Below are positions 31,664 to 47,510 of a stretch of 53,835 nucleotides of DNA, one piece after another (position 1 is the stretch's first letter; every line of letters begins with the position of its first letter). The stretch spans positions 1 through 53,835 of the forward strand of contig JNET01029871.1 in assembly GCA_000697455.1 (NCBI GenBank), written 5' to 3'. Made by a program: the position numbers and the translations under genes. The notes beneath the pieces were generated by a model. That model was not told where the DNA came from. It saw nothing but the letters and a program-made list of their open reading frames with translations, and ran no database searches. The DNA comes from Basidiobolus heterosporus B8920. Taxonomy: Eukaryota; Basidiobolomycota; Basidiobolomycetes; Basidiobolales; Basidiobolaceae.

Positions 31664-33942
31664 ATGACCAAAGAACTAAGCGACAAAGTAACCGTTGTGT
31701 TTGCTTCACAAACAGGAAATGCTGAATCTATTGCTAGGAACATTTGCGATGAAGCTAATGCTCGTAACTTCCAATGCAAATGCATCGTTGCTGACGAACT
31801 CGATAAGGTTTCTACTCGCTTTCAATGTCTTTGAAGGACTATTAATAACTTTGGTGTTTCATAGGCGGCACTCGAAGCTGAAAGTGTTTTAATATTTGTT
31901 GTTTCCACTACCGGCGACGGAGACCCACCAGACAACTCTATCAAATTCTGGAGACAGCTGAGAAAAATGAAGTCTGATAATATTCTTCCCCACATTCAAT
32001 ACACTATTTTAGGTATTGTACGTTCATTAATACATGTGGAAACATTATGTGCCGACTTTTTTCTAACGCATAAAAAAGGTCTAGGTGATACAAACTATGA
32101 CAATTTCTGTAATACTGCCAAGCGACTTGACCGAAAATTCCAGGAGATTGGAGCCAACTACTTCTACCCTAAAGGGTTGGCGGATGATGCCACGGGGTAA
32201 ATAATTAAAGCCGATTTCTAATTGAATTATTGCTAAAGTAATTTTGTAGTCTTGAGGAAATTGTCGATCCGTGGATTGAGGGATTGTGGGACGCACTTCC
32301 TAAAGTTTGCCGTCGAAACGTCCCTGAAAACCAAGTCGATGAACTTGGCAACACAATGGGTGATGTGAAGGTCGAATCTTCTGGACTCAGCGAAGCAGAG
32401 ACCAAGGAACTTCAGAGTGGACACAAAATCATGATCAAAGAGGACGCATTATCAAACCTTTCTCAGCTTACTGGTTTACCTCGTATACCTAACCACGTAT
32501 GCAAGATTACAAATTCCACAGATTCCAACGCCGCCAAAACTGAACATGGTGTACCGGCATACATTAAAGTGCCTGGATCCGTGTTCACAGGAAAAATTAA
32601 AAGTGCTCGTATGTTGACATCTCCTGATGCCGTCAAAAGAACCATCCATCTGAGCGTAGATATCTCTGAATGTAAGGATGATCTGGAGTATTCTGCCGGT
32701 GATGCTTTCGGTATCATCTGCCCCAACCATGACATTCTTGTGTCAGGCATCCTCGAGCGACTTGGTGTCTCAAAGGAAGAATCGCATCAAACAATCGATA
32801 TTGACCCACTTACCGAGAGTGCCACTCTCCCTACTCATCTTCAAGGCATTAAAGGCGCGACTATAGTGGATATTTTGAGATATGTTACTGATTTAACTAG
32901 CCTTCCCAAGAAAGGTTTCTTGAGAATGCTGGCTGAGCATACTAGCGACGAAACTGAAAAGAAACTACTTCTTTTATTATCTAGCAAGCAGGGCGCTTCA
33001 GAATTCAATTCCCTTAAAGAACAAATGCCTACGTTGCTCGACATCCTTTCCACTTTCCCTTCTTGCAAGCCACCGATTGCCCACTTGATAGAAAACTTAC
33101 CACCTCATCAACCTCGTTATTATTCGGTGTCAAACTCCCCTCTCAAGCACCCCAAACTTCTCAACTTCGCCTTCAATATCGTCAAGTATTCTTCACCAGA
33201 GCCTTATAATGTACCTAAGATTGGTGTATGCACACCTTGGCTCGACGAGCTCTCCGGTCTTGTTCAAACCAAAGAGGATGGCACTATCCAAACTTCTATG
33301 CAAGCGTCTATTCCCCTATTTTTGAAGAAATCCCAAACACCATTTGTTCTTCCATCCGACACCACTATTCCTATCATCATGGTTGGTCCGGGTACTGGGG
33401 TAGCACCATTCGTCGGATTTTGCCAGCATCGTGACGAGCAACGAAAAATCAAAGCCCGTATGGGAACCCTAGGCCGAAACTCGGCATTGGATATTGAGAA
33501 TAGCTTCGGAGAGATGTGGTTGTTTTATGGATGCAGACACAAAGAAAGAGACTATCTTTACCGGGAAGAACTTGAAGACTTGAAGAATCGAGATGTTCTT
33601 AAAGAGTTGATTGTTTGCTTTAGTAGAGAAGCCAAAGATGGCGAGCCCAAGTACGTCCAAGACAATCTCAAGAAATATGGTGAGCAGATCTACAAGCTGA
33701 TGACTGAGAAGAAGGCCCATTTCTATGTGTGCGGTGATGCGAAAAACATGGCCAAGGGGGTCAATGAAGCACTCACAGATATTATTTGTGAGTTTGGTGG
33801 TGTAGCTAAGATGGAAGCAATCGGTAAACTTGGCGAATGGACCAAAGAAGGCAGAATTCTCAGAGATCTTGTAAGTACAATGGATACGTTGCTGATATAT
33901 TTTGGATGTATAACTGAACGTCTTTATTTCTAGTGGGCATAG
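31664..33942 (+). CDS. MTRR: methionine synthase reductase (diflavin reductase), 5 exons, 679 aa
   Basis: Exons are 31664-31807, 31865-32012, 32079-32196, 32250-33870 and 33934-33942. The FMN-binding flavodoxin domain begins TVVFASQTGNAES and continues VVSTTGDGDPPDNS and ILGLGDTNYDNFCN. The FAD region has RYYSVSNSP. The NADPH region has MVGPGTGVAPFVGF, YGCRHKERDYLYREEL and YVCGDAKNMAKGV. Distinction from Tah18/NDOR1 rests on FCNTAKRLDRKFQEIGA, ADDATGLEEIVDPWIEGLW, KKGFLRMLAEHTSDETEKK and FPSCKPP, all MTRR-like. The last exon is 9 nt and encodes Trp-Ala-stop, supplying the C-terminal aromatic residue that covers the flavin (human MTRR ends Ile-Trp-Ser). The enzyme reactivates cob(II)alamin methionine synthase, so a B12-dependent enzyme is implied elsewhere in the genome. 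Confidence 0.93.
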
Positions 33943-34866
33943 TACCTTCTACCTCCTACCTTGTACCTCATACATTTGAATTGATGTAACATATGGACAG
34001 AGGCCATTTTATAGAGCGAGAAATCAAAACCAAGAAGCATGCATTATTAATATTTCCAACGATTATTTACATAAACCACGATGATTATTGTTATTATCTT
34101 GTTGTTCCGTTTTGTGTGATACGTGAGTAGAGGGTGAACCACTGATTTCCAGAGTTGGTACCGCCTACCACCTGATCGTTGATTTACCGTTATGCAAAAG
34201 TACTATGGCTGCTGCGTTTGGGTCGTTCTAGAATAGCGTTTAGATGAAGCCATTATGTCTTACTCCGTAATGGAAGCAAATATAATTTGGACCAATCACT
34301 AGTCTGACATCATTCTGACTGGGGAATAGTAGAACCAAGCTTACTATTATTATACGAGGAATTTGAATCTCTGGGATACTCTCACAGACTTCTTGAGGCT
34401 AGATTAATGAATACACGTGAACCTCACGAGGAAAAGGCAAACTAGCGTAAGGACAGAGAATAGACAAACTAACTTTCGGGATAGAGAGGTCATGTTGATA
34501 AACTAGCGCAGAGATGGAGGCCATAGTGAGAGGTCATGAAAAGATGTTAATACTCGACTGTCTTTTGATGAAACCAAACCAATTGGCATCTGATCTGCAG
34601 TAAAATATCCTGGATCTACATTCAGTAACTGAACCACTTCAAAATTGTGGACTTCAAACATTTGTTACGTATATAGAAAATTCCTTATCCTATGACGTCG
34701 GATTTTTTGCTGAGTGTAACTTTTCTATCATTTTATAATTTGGGGAATCCAACTAGCAACTTACCTACTTCGCATTTCCTTTTCTAGTGATTTGGCAGGT
34801 ATATAAAGTTCTTAAACTTAAGCTTGGCTATTTGGTTTTGTATATTCAAGACTTGTTGCATTCACC
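33943..34866. other. 920-bp intergenic region, no gene seen
   Basis: It separates two genes on the same strand. A TATA element lies at its right end. No coding or repeat content recognised. Confidence 0.5.
34800..34808 (+). promoter_or_regulatory. TATA box of the IFRD-family gene
   Basis: TATATAAAG lies 67 nt upstream of the start codon. Confidence 0.5.
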
Positions 34867-36435
34867 ATGACGCATTTATCGCCAAAAAATTTACTTAAAA
34901 AAGCTGTCAAGAGCTCGAGTCGAGCTTCCAGCAGAGCCTCTAGTCGAGCTACTACTCCTGCTGGTAGTCGCCATGCTTCTGATTTAGAGGATGACGGGTT
35001 TTCCGAGGGATCTGACTCTACTTTGGATTCACTGGCAAGTTTCCAGGATGAGCTCACTATTGTGGACTGGGGGGACGAACTGAAGAAAAGTATTGAAGAT
35101 TTATCCGAGAAAAGAACAACGTAATTGATGAATTTTACCCCGCCATTTGAAGTTGCACTAAACTAGTTTTCTTAGTACACGCGAAGCCGCACTCCTGAAA
35201 CTTGCTAAGCTTTTAAGTCATAAATACTTGGAAGAAGATTTACTTTTACAACGTAATACGATCATGGATGCTCTTAAAAAATGCGTGAAAAAATCGGGCA
35301 GTGTCCAAGAAAAGATATTGTCCACCCGAGGTATTTCATTTGTTTTTTTTCTTAATGCCAATGACTAACTGTGTTTACTTGACTCTAGTTATTGCCCTTT
35401 GCTTTATCACTCTTGGAGCAGATGAAGAAAGCTTATATAAAAATTTCTCACCAATCTTGAAAACCATTGTTTCTAATGTCACCGACCCTGACATCCTGTC
35501 TGCGGTAAGCTTTCCTCTTCACAGAAATTCGTAAATCATCTGACTAATTTCTCTTTTAGGCTATAAATTGCTTAGCTATCATATGCTTTGTTGCTAGCTC
35601 AGACGAGCATGAAACCTTAATGCTTATGGATATGTTTACTACTGTTTTCAAAGATTCTCATCAAATGCCTCGGGCTGTAGTGAGCGCTGTTAATGCTCAT
35701 GGTTTACTATTCACTACGCTCGGCGGCCCCTCGCGTGTTACTCGCGAGATTTTCGATAGGTAAACCTTTTTGCTGGAAGCGTTTTCAGTCATAATTATTG
35801 ACTTTTCCTATTAGTACAATGCCGATTTTAACTCGGTTGCTAGAGTCCTCCTCTATGGAACTACGTGTCGCTAGCGGAGAGAATATTGCCTTGATGATTG
35901 AAGTTTTAAGTAGCGAAGCTGTAGGTTGCATTATCTGAATATGCTCTACGCACTGCTATTAATGCAACATGTTATGGTCTATTAGGATAGTCAATTCAGG
36001 TACGACAGGATGGACAATCTGCTCATCTCGCTGAATATGCTTGCTACTGACGGAAGCAAGCGTCGCTCAAAGAAAGACCGCTCTGCTCAACGGTCTGCGT
36101 TCCGCGATATTGTGAGCTCAATTGAAGATGACGAAGCCCCTGAAGTGAAGCTCAAATTCCATGGAGAAGTTATTACTTTTAGTGGATGGAGCGAGATCAA
36201 ACAACTTAACGCTTTCCGTGAAGCACTTGCCGAGGGTCTTCATGTACATTTCCAGTATAACGAGCTTTTGCACGATATCTTTGAGGTTTCCTTCACACCA
36301 GATATTGATGGTGAAGGCCATCATCCACCCAGTTATGTTGTATCTCAAAATTCGGAGCTATCCAAGTCAAGGACTCAAGATAAGAATAGACAACGCCAAC
36401 AACGTGGTAGACACATCGGACTCTATGAAGACTAG
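34867..36435 (+). CDS. interferon-related developmental regulator (IFRD) family protein, 6 exons, 426 aa
   Basis: Exons are 34867-35120, 35176-35330, 35389-35504, 35560-35759, 35815-35920 and 35986-36435, with introns of 55 to 65 nt. The N-terminus is Ser/Arg-rich (SSSRASSRASSRA) and acidic. The centre is an ARM-like helical domain (TREAALLKLAKLLS, ALCFITLGADEESL, LRVASGENIALMIE). The C-terminal IFRD domain is clear: MLATDGSKRRSKKDRSAQRS followed by AFRDIVSSIEDDEAPE and the YNELLHDIFEV segment. Animal IFRD1/2 act in transcriptional control, and IFRD2 binds idle ribosomes; the fungal role is not known. Length compares with 451 aa for human IFRD1. Confidence 0.9.
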
Positions 36436-36782
36436 ATTTCAAGTTTCTCGCGATCTCGACATCACAACCATATTTAAGATTTCTATTATTTCTGTTACGT
36501 AGATTTTTGATTTTTACCTTTACATATATACTCTCTCATACTCTCTTCCCTCCAGTTCAGTCTTTGTCCATAAAATAAATGCAATGCTAATTTATAAAAT
36601 AGTATCTATGCATGTATGCTAATGTTGATAATAGAACCCTAGGCTGGTGATTAGCAGTAATCAGCAGTAATCACTGGTATCATCTTGGCTCTATTTAGTT
36701 ATCAGGAAAATGTATGCTTTATTGAGTTGTTGTAATATGGCAAGAATAGATTTTACACAAATGAATATATCAAATGAGGAGC
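36436..36782. other. 3' intergenic region between convergent genes
   Basis: 347 bp between the IFRD gene and the convergent acyl carrier protein gene. It has an AATAAA-type signal at 36574-36579 and a small CAGTAATCA duplication near 36650-36680. Confidence 0.5.
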
Positions 36783-37202
36783 CTAGTGGGCATCTTCACG
36801 CTTGTTAATGTAATCAATGGCATGACCGACCGTCTTGATTTCGTCAGCGTCCTTGTCAGGGATTTCAACGGAAAACTCTTCTTCAATAGCCATGACAACC
36901 TCGACAGTGTCAAGACTATCAAGACCGAGGTCTTTGTTGAAATGGGACTGAGCATTCAACTAAAAAAGCAGGTTTAGTAGAGAATACTTTCAGTGAGAAT
37001 GCTTGAAAGAGCGTACCTTGCTTTGGTCAACTTTATCGTAACCTCTCAAAACATCCAAAATTCTGCTTTCAATGTCAGAACGAGAAAGGGCACCTGCCGA
37101 GTAGAAACGAGAGAAACCATAGATTGCAGGATAAGCGGATCTGGCAACGTTAGAAGCCACAATAGAACGGGCAACAGGACGGAGAGCGGTGAATCTGAGC
37201 AT
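36783..37202 (-). CDS. ACP1: mitochondrial acyl carrier protein, 2 exons, 120 aa
   Basis: Exons are 37202-37017 and 36959-36783, with a 57-nt intron (GTACGC to TTTTAG). An Arg/Ala-rich presequence ([20 protein letters not shown]) precedes the carrier fold. The pantetheine attachment motif is [13 protein letters not shown] with Ser 77. Acidic [19 protein letters not shown] follows. The protein serves mitochondrial fatty acid synthesis, lipoic acid formation and, with LYR proteins, respiratory complex assembly. The intron separates the presequence and first helix from the Ser-containing exon. Length is typical of fungal mitochondrial ACP. Confidence 0.94.
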
Positions 37203-37523
37203 GCTTTAGTATATGGTGAGAGGTGAGTGAGACAAAGTGCAGAATAGTGAACTTAGCCTCCAACACTCTTCACATAAATCCCTTCCCCCGCTCAAAAATT
37301 TGATTATCTCCAGGTTTTTTGGGGAATATGGCATACTCGTCTCTGATTTGACCAAACTTTGTACGTGATTAGACAGTGGAGATTATCACCCCGCACTTCC
37401 ACTAACCCGTAGCTATTACTCACCTTCTCAGCTGATCATTGTTTTAACTCAGCTTAGATGTTCGTCTAAAGATGGTGAATGTTGAATAATGAATACACGG
37501 CTAAACAGAGGATTATTAACGAT

Positions 37524-37580
37524 GTTGGATGAACAACTAATAATCAACGTTGAATGGACAATTAATAGGTAATGTTGGAT
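37524..37580 (+). repeat. degenerate 25-bp tandem repeat
   Basis: GTTGGAT or GTTGAAT starts recur at 37524, 37549 and 37574, exactly 25 bp apart. The two complete units share about 18 of 25 bases. A further GTTGAAT lies at 37481. Confidence 0.55.
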
Positions 37581-37601
37581 CGCTCTTCAATTAGATGAAT
37601 G

Positions 37602-37808
37602 CTAAAATGGAATAAGAATATCTGAATTAACTAACTGCATACCGACGTAGCTTTCAAATTGATGAGTCAATTGCTGACAAGATTCCTGCATCTCCATTTG
37701 TTCCTTTTTGGTGTATTCAAGGGTTGCACAAAGAAACAATACTCTAAAGGATATGAAGAGTGAACGTAATCTACTGTAGTGCGTGCGATTTCCCGATTTT
37801 ATCGACAT
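37602..37808 (-). CDS. doubtful small protein
   Basis: An ATG-started frame of 68 codons contains a polar helix (TKKEQMEMQESCQQLTHQF). A GTATGC donor and TTTTAG acceptor (about 37641 down to 37606) would splice it to a short alternative end. No family recognised. It may be chance or the last exon of an unseen small gene. Confidence 0.18.
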   Translation of the reverse strand: MSIKSGNRTHYSRLRSLFISFRVLFLCATLEYTKKEQMEMQESCQQLTHQFESYVGMQLVNSDILIPF

Positions 37809-38350
37809 CTTGGAAATATATTAAGATTCTGACATATCTTCAAATTCCATCATAATAACTGTTTATGAAAATATCCGATTTCCTAGTTGGACAGAATACA
37901 GTAACATGAATTTCTGACCTGGATTACTTGTATATCCCTTTTATCACTACGAGGGCTGCCCTTTTCCTTCATTAAAGACTCTTTGCTCAACGTTCTTCTC
38001 GAAAACCAATCCCTGCTTAAAAGTAAGAAAACTCACTATACAGAGGTAAGAGATTATCGTAAGCATTGTTGAGCGTTACTCTATCGCAGACGCTTCTTCT
38101 GGCAAGATATATCGAGTTCTTTCTAACTTTTAGTTTTTATGCCTCCTTGCCACACACTACTACCTTCACCTCAGGTGACTTTTATGCTTTTGTGGTTAAA
38201 TATATGGACTGTACTTTGACAACACTCGTCTAGGTGAGGGTTTTTCTCTGATATTCATTTTTGCTTTCAGTAAAAGATTGACAGTGAATATCGTTTTTCC
38301 TCACCGATAATAGAAGTCTATAACTATTTTACCCAGAACTATTTTAAACA

Positions 38351-40716
38351 ATGAATGATAAGGACAACCTCTTGCACGGATATAGTGGCTATTCTAGTCA
38401 CCCCATGCAGTCCCAATTTCTCTATAATAATGGTAGTCCAATTCGTTCCTCAAACCATACCCCTTCACCATCTACTTCTCCTAGTCCAGCCTTGAATTCC
38501 TATAACGGCTCTGGCCAGTTGTATTCAAGTATGCTTCCAAGGTATCCTGGACAAATGAGTTTAAACCAAAATTCCCTACTGAGCCCTGGAATTTCTTTGA
38601 ACCAACATTCTCAATCTTTGAACATACAAACCTCCAATAGTAATAATATGTTGAGCATGGTATCATCCTTGCCAACGGCAACTTCCGCTCACCATCAACA
38701 TCAAATCAACTATCTCCAAATTTCACGACAATCCGCCAGTTCTCATCATCATGCACGAACCGCCGCAGCTTTATCACGTTCAGCAGCACACAGTAACCCC
38801 ATAACTATTGCTGATCCTAACAACCCCTCTGTAGCGATAAATGGTCTAACTAAAAGAGCACAGGAAAAACAACAAACTGGTAAAAATGGGACCTCTGGTC
38901 ACCAGTGGACAGTGCTAGATGTCGGCGGAATGGGGTTGAAAAATTTGGGCTTAGAGCTATTTAGTTATCAGTTTCTGACTACTCTATACCTGAACCATAA
39001 TAACCTTACTTTTCTGACTCCGGAAATTCGTCGACTACGAAATCTTACGCATCTGGATATCTCAGGGAACAAGTTAACCTCAGTTCCGGCAGAGCTTGGA
39101 TTCTTGATTAATTTAAAGGAGCTGTTTATGTTTGACAACCTGTTAGAAACGTTACCGCCACAACTTGGTACTCTGTATCAATTAGAGAATCTTGGTTTAG
39201 AAGGGAATCCGATTAAAGAGCCATTTATGTCAATACTGTACAAGGATGGTATCTCTGAACTAATCGCATACCTAAGAGATAATTGTCCAGGTATGATTGC
39301 GCTCTAGGAAGAGGATGAATGCACCCAAATTAATCGAATTAATTGTTTCCAGCTCCACCACCGCCACCGGAAAGAGAATGGCTTACATTTGAGAGTGAAA
39401 AAAACGAAACTACAGACCAGGATAGCAATGGTAAATGAACTACATATTTACTGACAGCATATTCAAGCCCCAGCGCTCATAATATCTCACACATAGACGT
39501 GTTCACTATCTTGACATATAATATTCTGAGTGAAAAGTACGCCACCTCTCAGCAATATGGATACACACCCTCTTGGGCCCTTGAATGGGAATATCGGAAA
39601 GATCTGATTTTGCAAGAAATTCTCTCTTACAATCCGGATATTCTCTGTCTACAGGTAAACAGTTGATTTAAAAGTAGTTAATTAAGAGGTTACCTAAAAC
39701 AACCTCATGTAAACCTAGGAAGTGGAGGCCTCGCAATATGAAGAATTCTTCCACGAACAGTTGAAACAAGCAGATTATGATAGTGTATTCTGGGTGAAGA
39801 GCAGAGCTAAGACTATGAGCGAATGGGAGCGTAAATCTGTTGATGGTTGCGCAACGTTCTTCAAATCTTCCATGTATGTACATTGTTCAGTTCAGATCAT
39901 GAACAACTTCGCTGATCAATATTCTCTACAGGTTCAATCTCCTGGATAAGAGGATCGTTGAATTTACACAAGTGGCCATGCAGCATCCGGATTTCCAGAA
40001 GACCGAGGACTTTTTCAACCGGTTCATGACAAAAGATAACATCTCGGGTTTGGCACTTCTAGAAACGAAAGATGGCAAGCAACAACTACTTGTTGCCAAT
40101 GCGCACATCCATTGGGATCCAGCATTTTCTGATGTCAAGTTAATCCAGGTTGGTATGCTTATGAACGAAGTTACCCGTTGGGGAAGTGAATGGATCAAGA
40201 GCTACCGCTTGAACTACAAAGATATCAGCAAGCTTCCCATCCTCATCTGTGGTGATTTCAACTCTCCGCCTTCCTCTGGCGTATATGAATTTCTATCCAG
40301 AGGCTCAGTGACTTGTGAGCATGAAGATTTGATTGACCATAACTACGGCACGTTCACTTCTAAGGGGTTAACACACAAGGTTCCACTCCGTAGCGCCTAC
40401 TCACAGATTGGCGAGCTGCCATTCACAAACTTTACCGCACATTTCACTAGTGTAATCGATTATATTTGGTACAACACCGGAATGTTGACTGTCAATGGAC
40501 TGTTGGGTGGACTGGACGAAGAGTACATATCAAGGAACGTCGGCTTCCCAAATGCACAAAATCCATCCGAGTAAGCATTCCATCGATGTTTAGAAACATG
40601 TACTGGCTTGACTAACACTCTCTATTAGCCATATCTGTTTGCTTGCGGAAATCAAATTCAAATTACCACAGACTGGCCTTATTAATCCTCAATTTCGAAA
40701 GCCCAACGCAAAATGA
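38351..40716 (+). CDS. CCR4: CCR4 deadenylase, catalytic subunit of CCR4-NOT, 6 exons, 685 aa
   Basis: Exons are 38351-39290, 39353-39430, 39497-39654, 39719-39873, 39932-40570 and 40629-40716, with introns of 58 to 66 nt. Residues 1 to about 185 are rich in Ser, Asn, Gln, His and Pro. Leucine-rich repeats follow ([44 protein letters not shown]). The EEP exonuclease domain starts at [15 protein letters not shown] and holds the catalytic series CLQEVE (across exons 3 and 4), [14 protein letters not shown] and SDH (restored by the last splice). CCR4 shortens mRNA poly(A) tails in the cytoplasm. The LRR-EEP order is diagnostic. Confidence 0.95.
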
Positions 40717-41157
40717 TTCTCATAGAATACGCCTTAATTTGCTCCACTTTTGTTGATTACGGATAGATTGAAGGAATGTATACACATGGCGCAATCCCTT
40801 CTTTGAATGCTTTCTACATTCTACCCTAACATTTATTGATTGATCTTTACTATGTCTCCTCATGGTCTTCTTATTTAGTTTCCAGATTTTATTATTCATT
40901 CCTATTCACCTTTATTCACCCTTATATCTTCCTTCCCTGGTGTAAATAAGCATCGAATTCCTTACTAGTTCAACTTTCCGAGATAAAAGAAACTGTTTTA
41001 TTACGTTGGATGATGATTTCCGGTGATTTTAGACGAATGATAACCTTGGATCAAGCTCCACTTTATTTGATTCTGATGAAGGGATAAGCTAGGTGAGATA
41101 TCACTAGAGAATTTATTGAAGATTAAATATTGTATGTGAGCTAAAGTGTGGTCATGC
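40717..41157. other. 3' intergenic region between CCR4 and SEC23
   Basis: 441 bp between convergent stops. AT-rich, no gene or notable structure seen. Confidence 0.5.
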
Positions 41158-45554
<4,397 letters not shown>

Positions 45555-45854
45555 ACTAATCTAAACTAACGCTATGTACGTGTAAATCGCTAAAACCTCA
45601 CTTCAGAGAAAATAACCACAAGATTACGAGGCTGGCTAAGCAGAAAGATGACGTTCTGGAAAAGAATTTTGCTTGATTGGCTGGACTAATTGAAAATGGA
45701 GATGAAACGATCAAATATTAGTATCTGTGATCAAGGGAAAATCACGCAACTTTTAAAACCAAGTTAGCATTGGGCAGTAATTCTCTGTATTACATGACAA
45801 TTGCTTTGATTTAAAAGCATCGAGCTAACCATCAATGATGAAAGGTACCCATCA

Positions 45855-46324
45855 ATGAATCACATCAAAGTTCAAACTGTCGATGAACCATTTATTCCTC
45901 ACAAGATCGCTTCTCTAGTGAAGGATCCAAAAGCAGGTGCTGTTAGTACATATTCTGGCTTCGTTCGTGGAAAATCTGGAAGTATAGATACTTTTTATGA
46001 TAATATTTGGTACTTCGCCAAAGAACAACTCATTAATATCTTATCCTGAAAGACAGGGATGTAAAATATGTCAGTTTCCAGGGTGACCCTGAAGCAATGG
46101 AGACAAGGATGTTGGAAATGGCAAACGAGGCACGGCAGAAATGGGACTTGATTCACATAGCAATGTACCATCGAATCGGACAGATTCCGGTAGGAGAAGA
46201 AAGCGGGTTTATTGCTATATCTTCCCCACATAGAAAGGATTCTATTCAGGCAATAGACTATCTCGTAGATCAAATGAAGCTACGGCTTCGTGGTGAGAAC
46301 AAAAAACACGAAAGTGTAGCGTAA
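45855..46324 (+). CDS. MOCS2B: molybdopterin synthase large subunit (MoaE/MOCS2B), 2 exons, 132 aa
   Basis: Exons are 45855-45981 and 46053-46324, with a 71-nt intron (GTATAG to GAAAG). The small molybdopterin synthase subunit donates sulfur, and this subunit carries the active site that turns precursor Z into molybdopterin. MoaE signatures are GAVSTYSGFVRGKSG, DVKYVSFQGDPE after the junction, the HIAMYHRIGQIPVGE block and ISSPHRKDSIQAIDYLVDQMK. The two lysines corresponding to E. coli K119 and K126 appear to be kept (QMK and ENKK). The usual VPIWKKE segment is changed and the C-terminus is short. The acceptor AAAG was chosen because the nearby ACAG acceptor breaks the frame. Confidence 0.88.
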
Positions 46325-46356
46325 TCATGTGCGCCTAAATGACAATTTTGTATCGA

Positions 46357-46362
46357 AATAAA
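46357..46362 (+). promoter_or_regulatory. poly(A) signal of MOCS2B
   Basis: AATAAA lies 33 nt after the stop codon. Confidence 0.45.
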
Positions 46363-46611
46363 TTTGCTCATAAGGTAGTTGGGAATGAACGCCTATTTAT
46401 AAACCATTCCCCAGCGACTTTCTCTCAAGACTTGGGTGCATTGCGTTATGAGAAGAAAGATTAGAGTTTGGGTCAGTCGTTTTGGCCTTTATATGGTTGC
46501 TTATTGGAAACAGTATCTCGAAGTATGTCCAGATAAAACATTGAAGAGAAATATATAGATAAAATTACAAGACAATCAGATATTCGTTAGATCAATTAAA
46601 TACAATATCGT

Positions 46612-47510
46612 CTAAGAGTCTTCTAATTCAGCAGTCATAAAATTGTTAATACGTGGATAGTTGGCCTTTTCGTCAAGTTGATTTTGTGCCCAGACCAACA
46701 TCTTCAACAAACCAGGAAGCTTGGGATCTTTATCTTGGCTTTGCGAGGTTAGAATCGCTGCATTTAGTTCACTAGCGGTTTTCTGACGGTGAGTATGATC
46801 CAAGAGCTCACCCACAGGTGATTTGCTGAGATCTTCAAATGCAAGTAAAGCCATAGTTTGCTCAAGTTCTTGCAGCATCTCAGGATTCTCCTCCCCACGA
46901 GGAGCCAATTCCTCTTGGGCAAATTCAAGTGCTTCGTCGATATTTCCCTTACGAATCAATTCAATTAACCGTTGTTGTTGCAAATGGAAAAAAAGCTTAG
47001 GATTGGTATCCAAGATCTAAAAAGTATTCAGTGGTGGTTAGATGTTAAGCAGCAAATGGCAGTATGTTCGTCACTATTAGAAGTGAGTCTTTATGAAATA
47101 TAATAATACTACTACAAACCTCGGGATCTAGATCGTTGACTCTTTCAACGGCTTCGCCGATATCACCAGTATGCACAGCATTGCGTATGTTCATCCTATC
47201 CTCAATAGAAGCGAGATCAATGTTAGGAGAGAGACCGCATTCTTGGCTGAATTTCTCTGCAGCATCCTTATAGCCTTCAATGACTAGATAGTTCATGACA
47301 AGTTTGTTCAGGTCGCTGGCAATGAAAAGTCAGAAGTGAGTATATGAAACATGATAGACTCGAAAAGAGCCATACGTACTGTTTGTTTACTTGAACCTTG
47401 CTGAGTCTTTCAGACCACTCATCTTTAGTGATAGTTTGCTTGTTATTAGAGGTAGTCTACAAGAAAATATTAGCTTGGCAAAAGACGATTATTAAAAGGA
47501 GGTATACCAT
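46612..47510 (-). CDS. GID8: GID8/TWA1 subunit of the GID/CTLH E3 ubiquitin ligase, 4 coding exons, 226 aa
   Basis: Coding exons are 47510-47508, 47456-47380, 47315-47120 and 47016-46612, with introns of 51, 64 and 103 nt. GID8 is a scaffold of the GID (CTLH) ligase that degrades gluconeogenic enzymes in yeast. The LisH motif (NKLVMNYLVIEGYKDAAEKF) and the CTLH region (RMNIRNAVHTGDIGEAVERV) come first. The CRA domain (LFFHLQQQRLIELIRKGNID, ALEFAQEELAPRGEE, MLVWAQNQLDEK) follows. Size matches human GID8 (228 aa). The start codon sits alone on its coding exon, directly followed by the donor GTATAC; the next in-frame ATG would lose the first part of LisH. Upstream the frame stays open for about 20 codons but without an ATG. 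Confidence 0.92.

Larger units (their letters stand above)
37203..38350. other. 1.1 kb divergent upstream region of ACP1 and CCR4
   Basis: It contains a 25-bp tandem repeat and a doubtful small open frame, listed separately. The part next to CCR4 (38100-38350) is T-rich on the plus strand, with possible 5' leader introns (for example a GTAAGA donor near 38045). I cannot define them. Confidence 0.45.

Noticed and set aside
31664-33942. Assignment as Tah18/NDOR1 diflavin reductase
   Set aside because: DPPDNS and KFW resemble Tah18, but the linker region, FPSCKPP, TSDETEKK, the FCN/ADD/PWI blocks and the terminal Asp-Leu-Trp match methionine synthase reductase.
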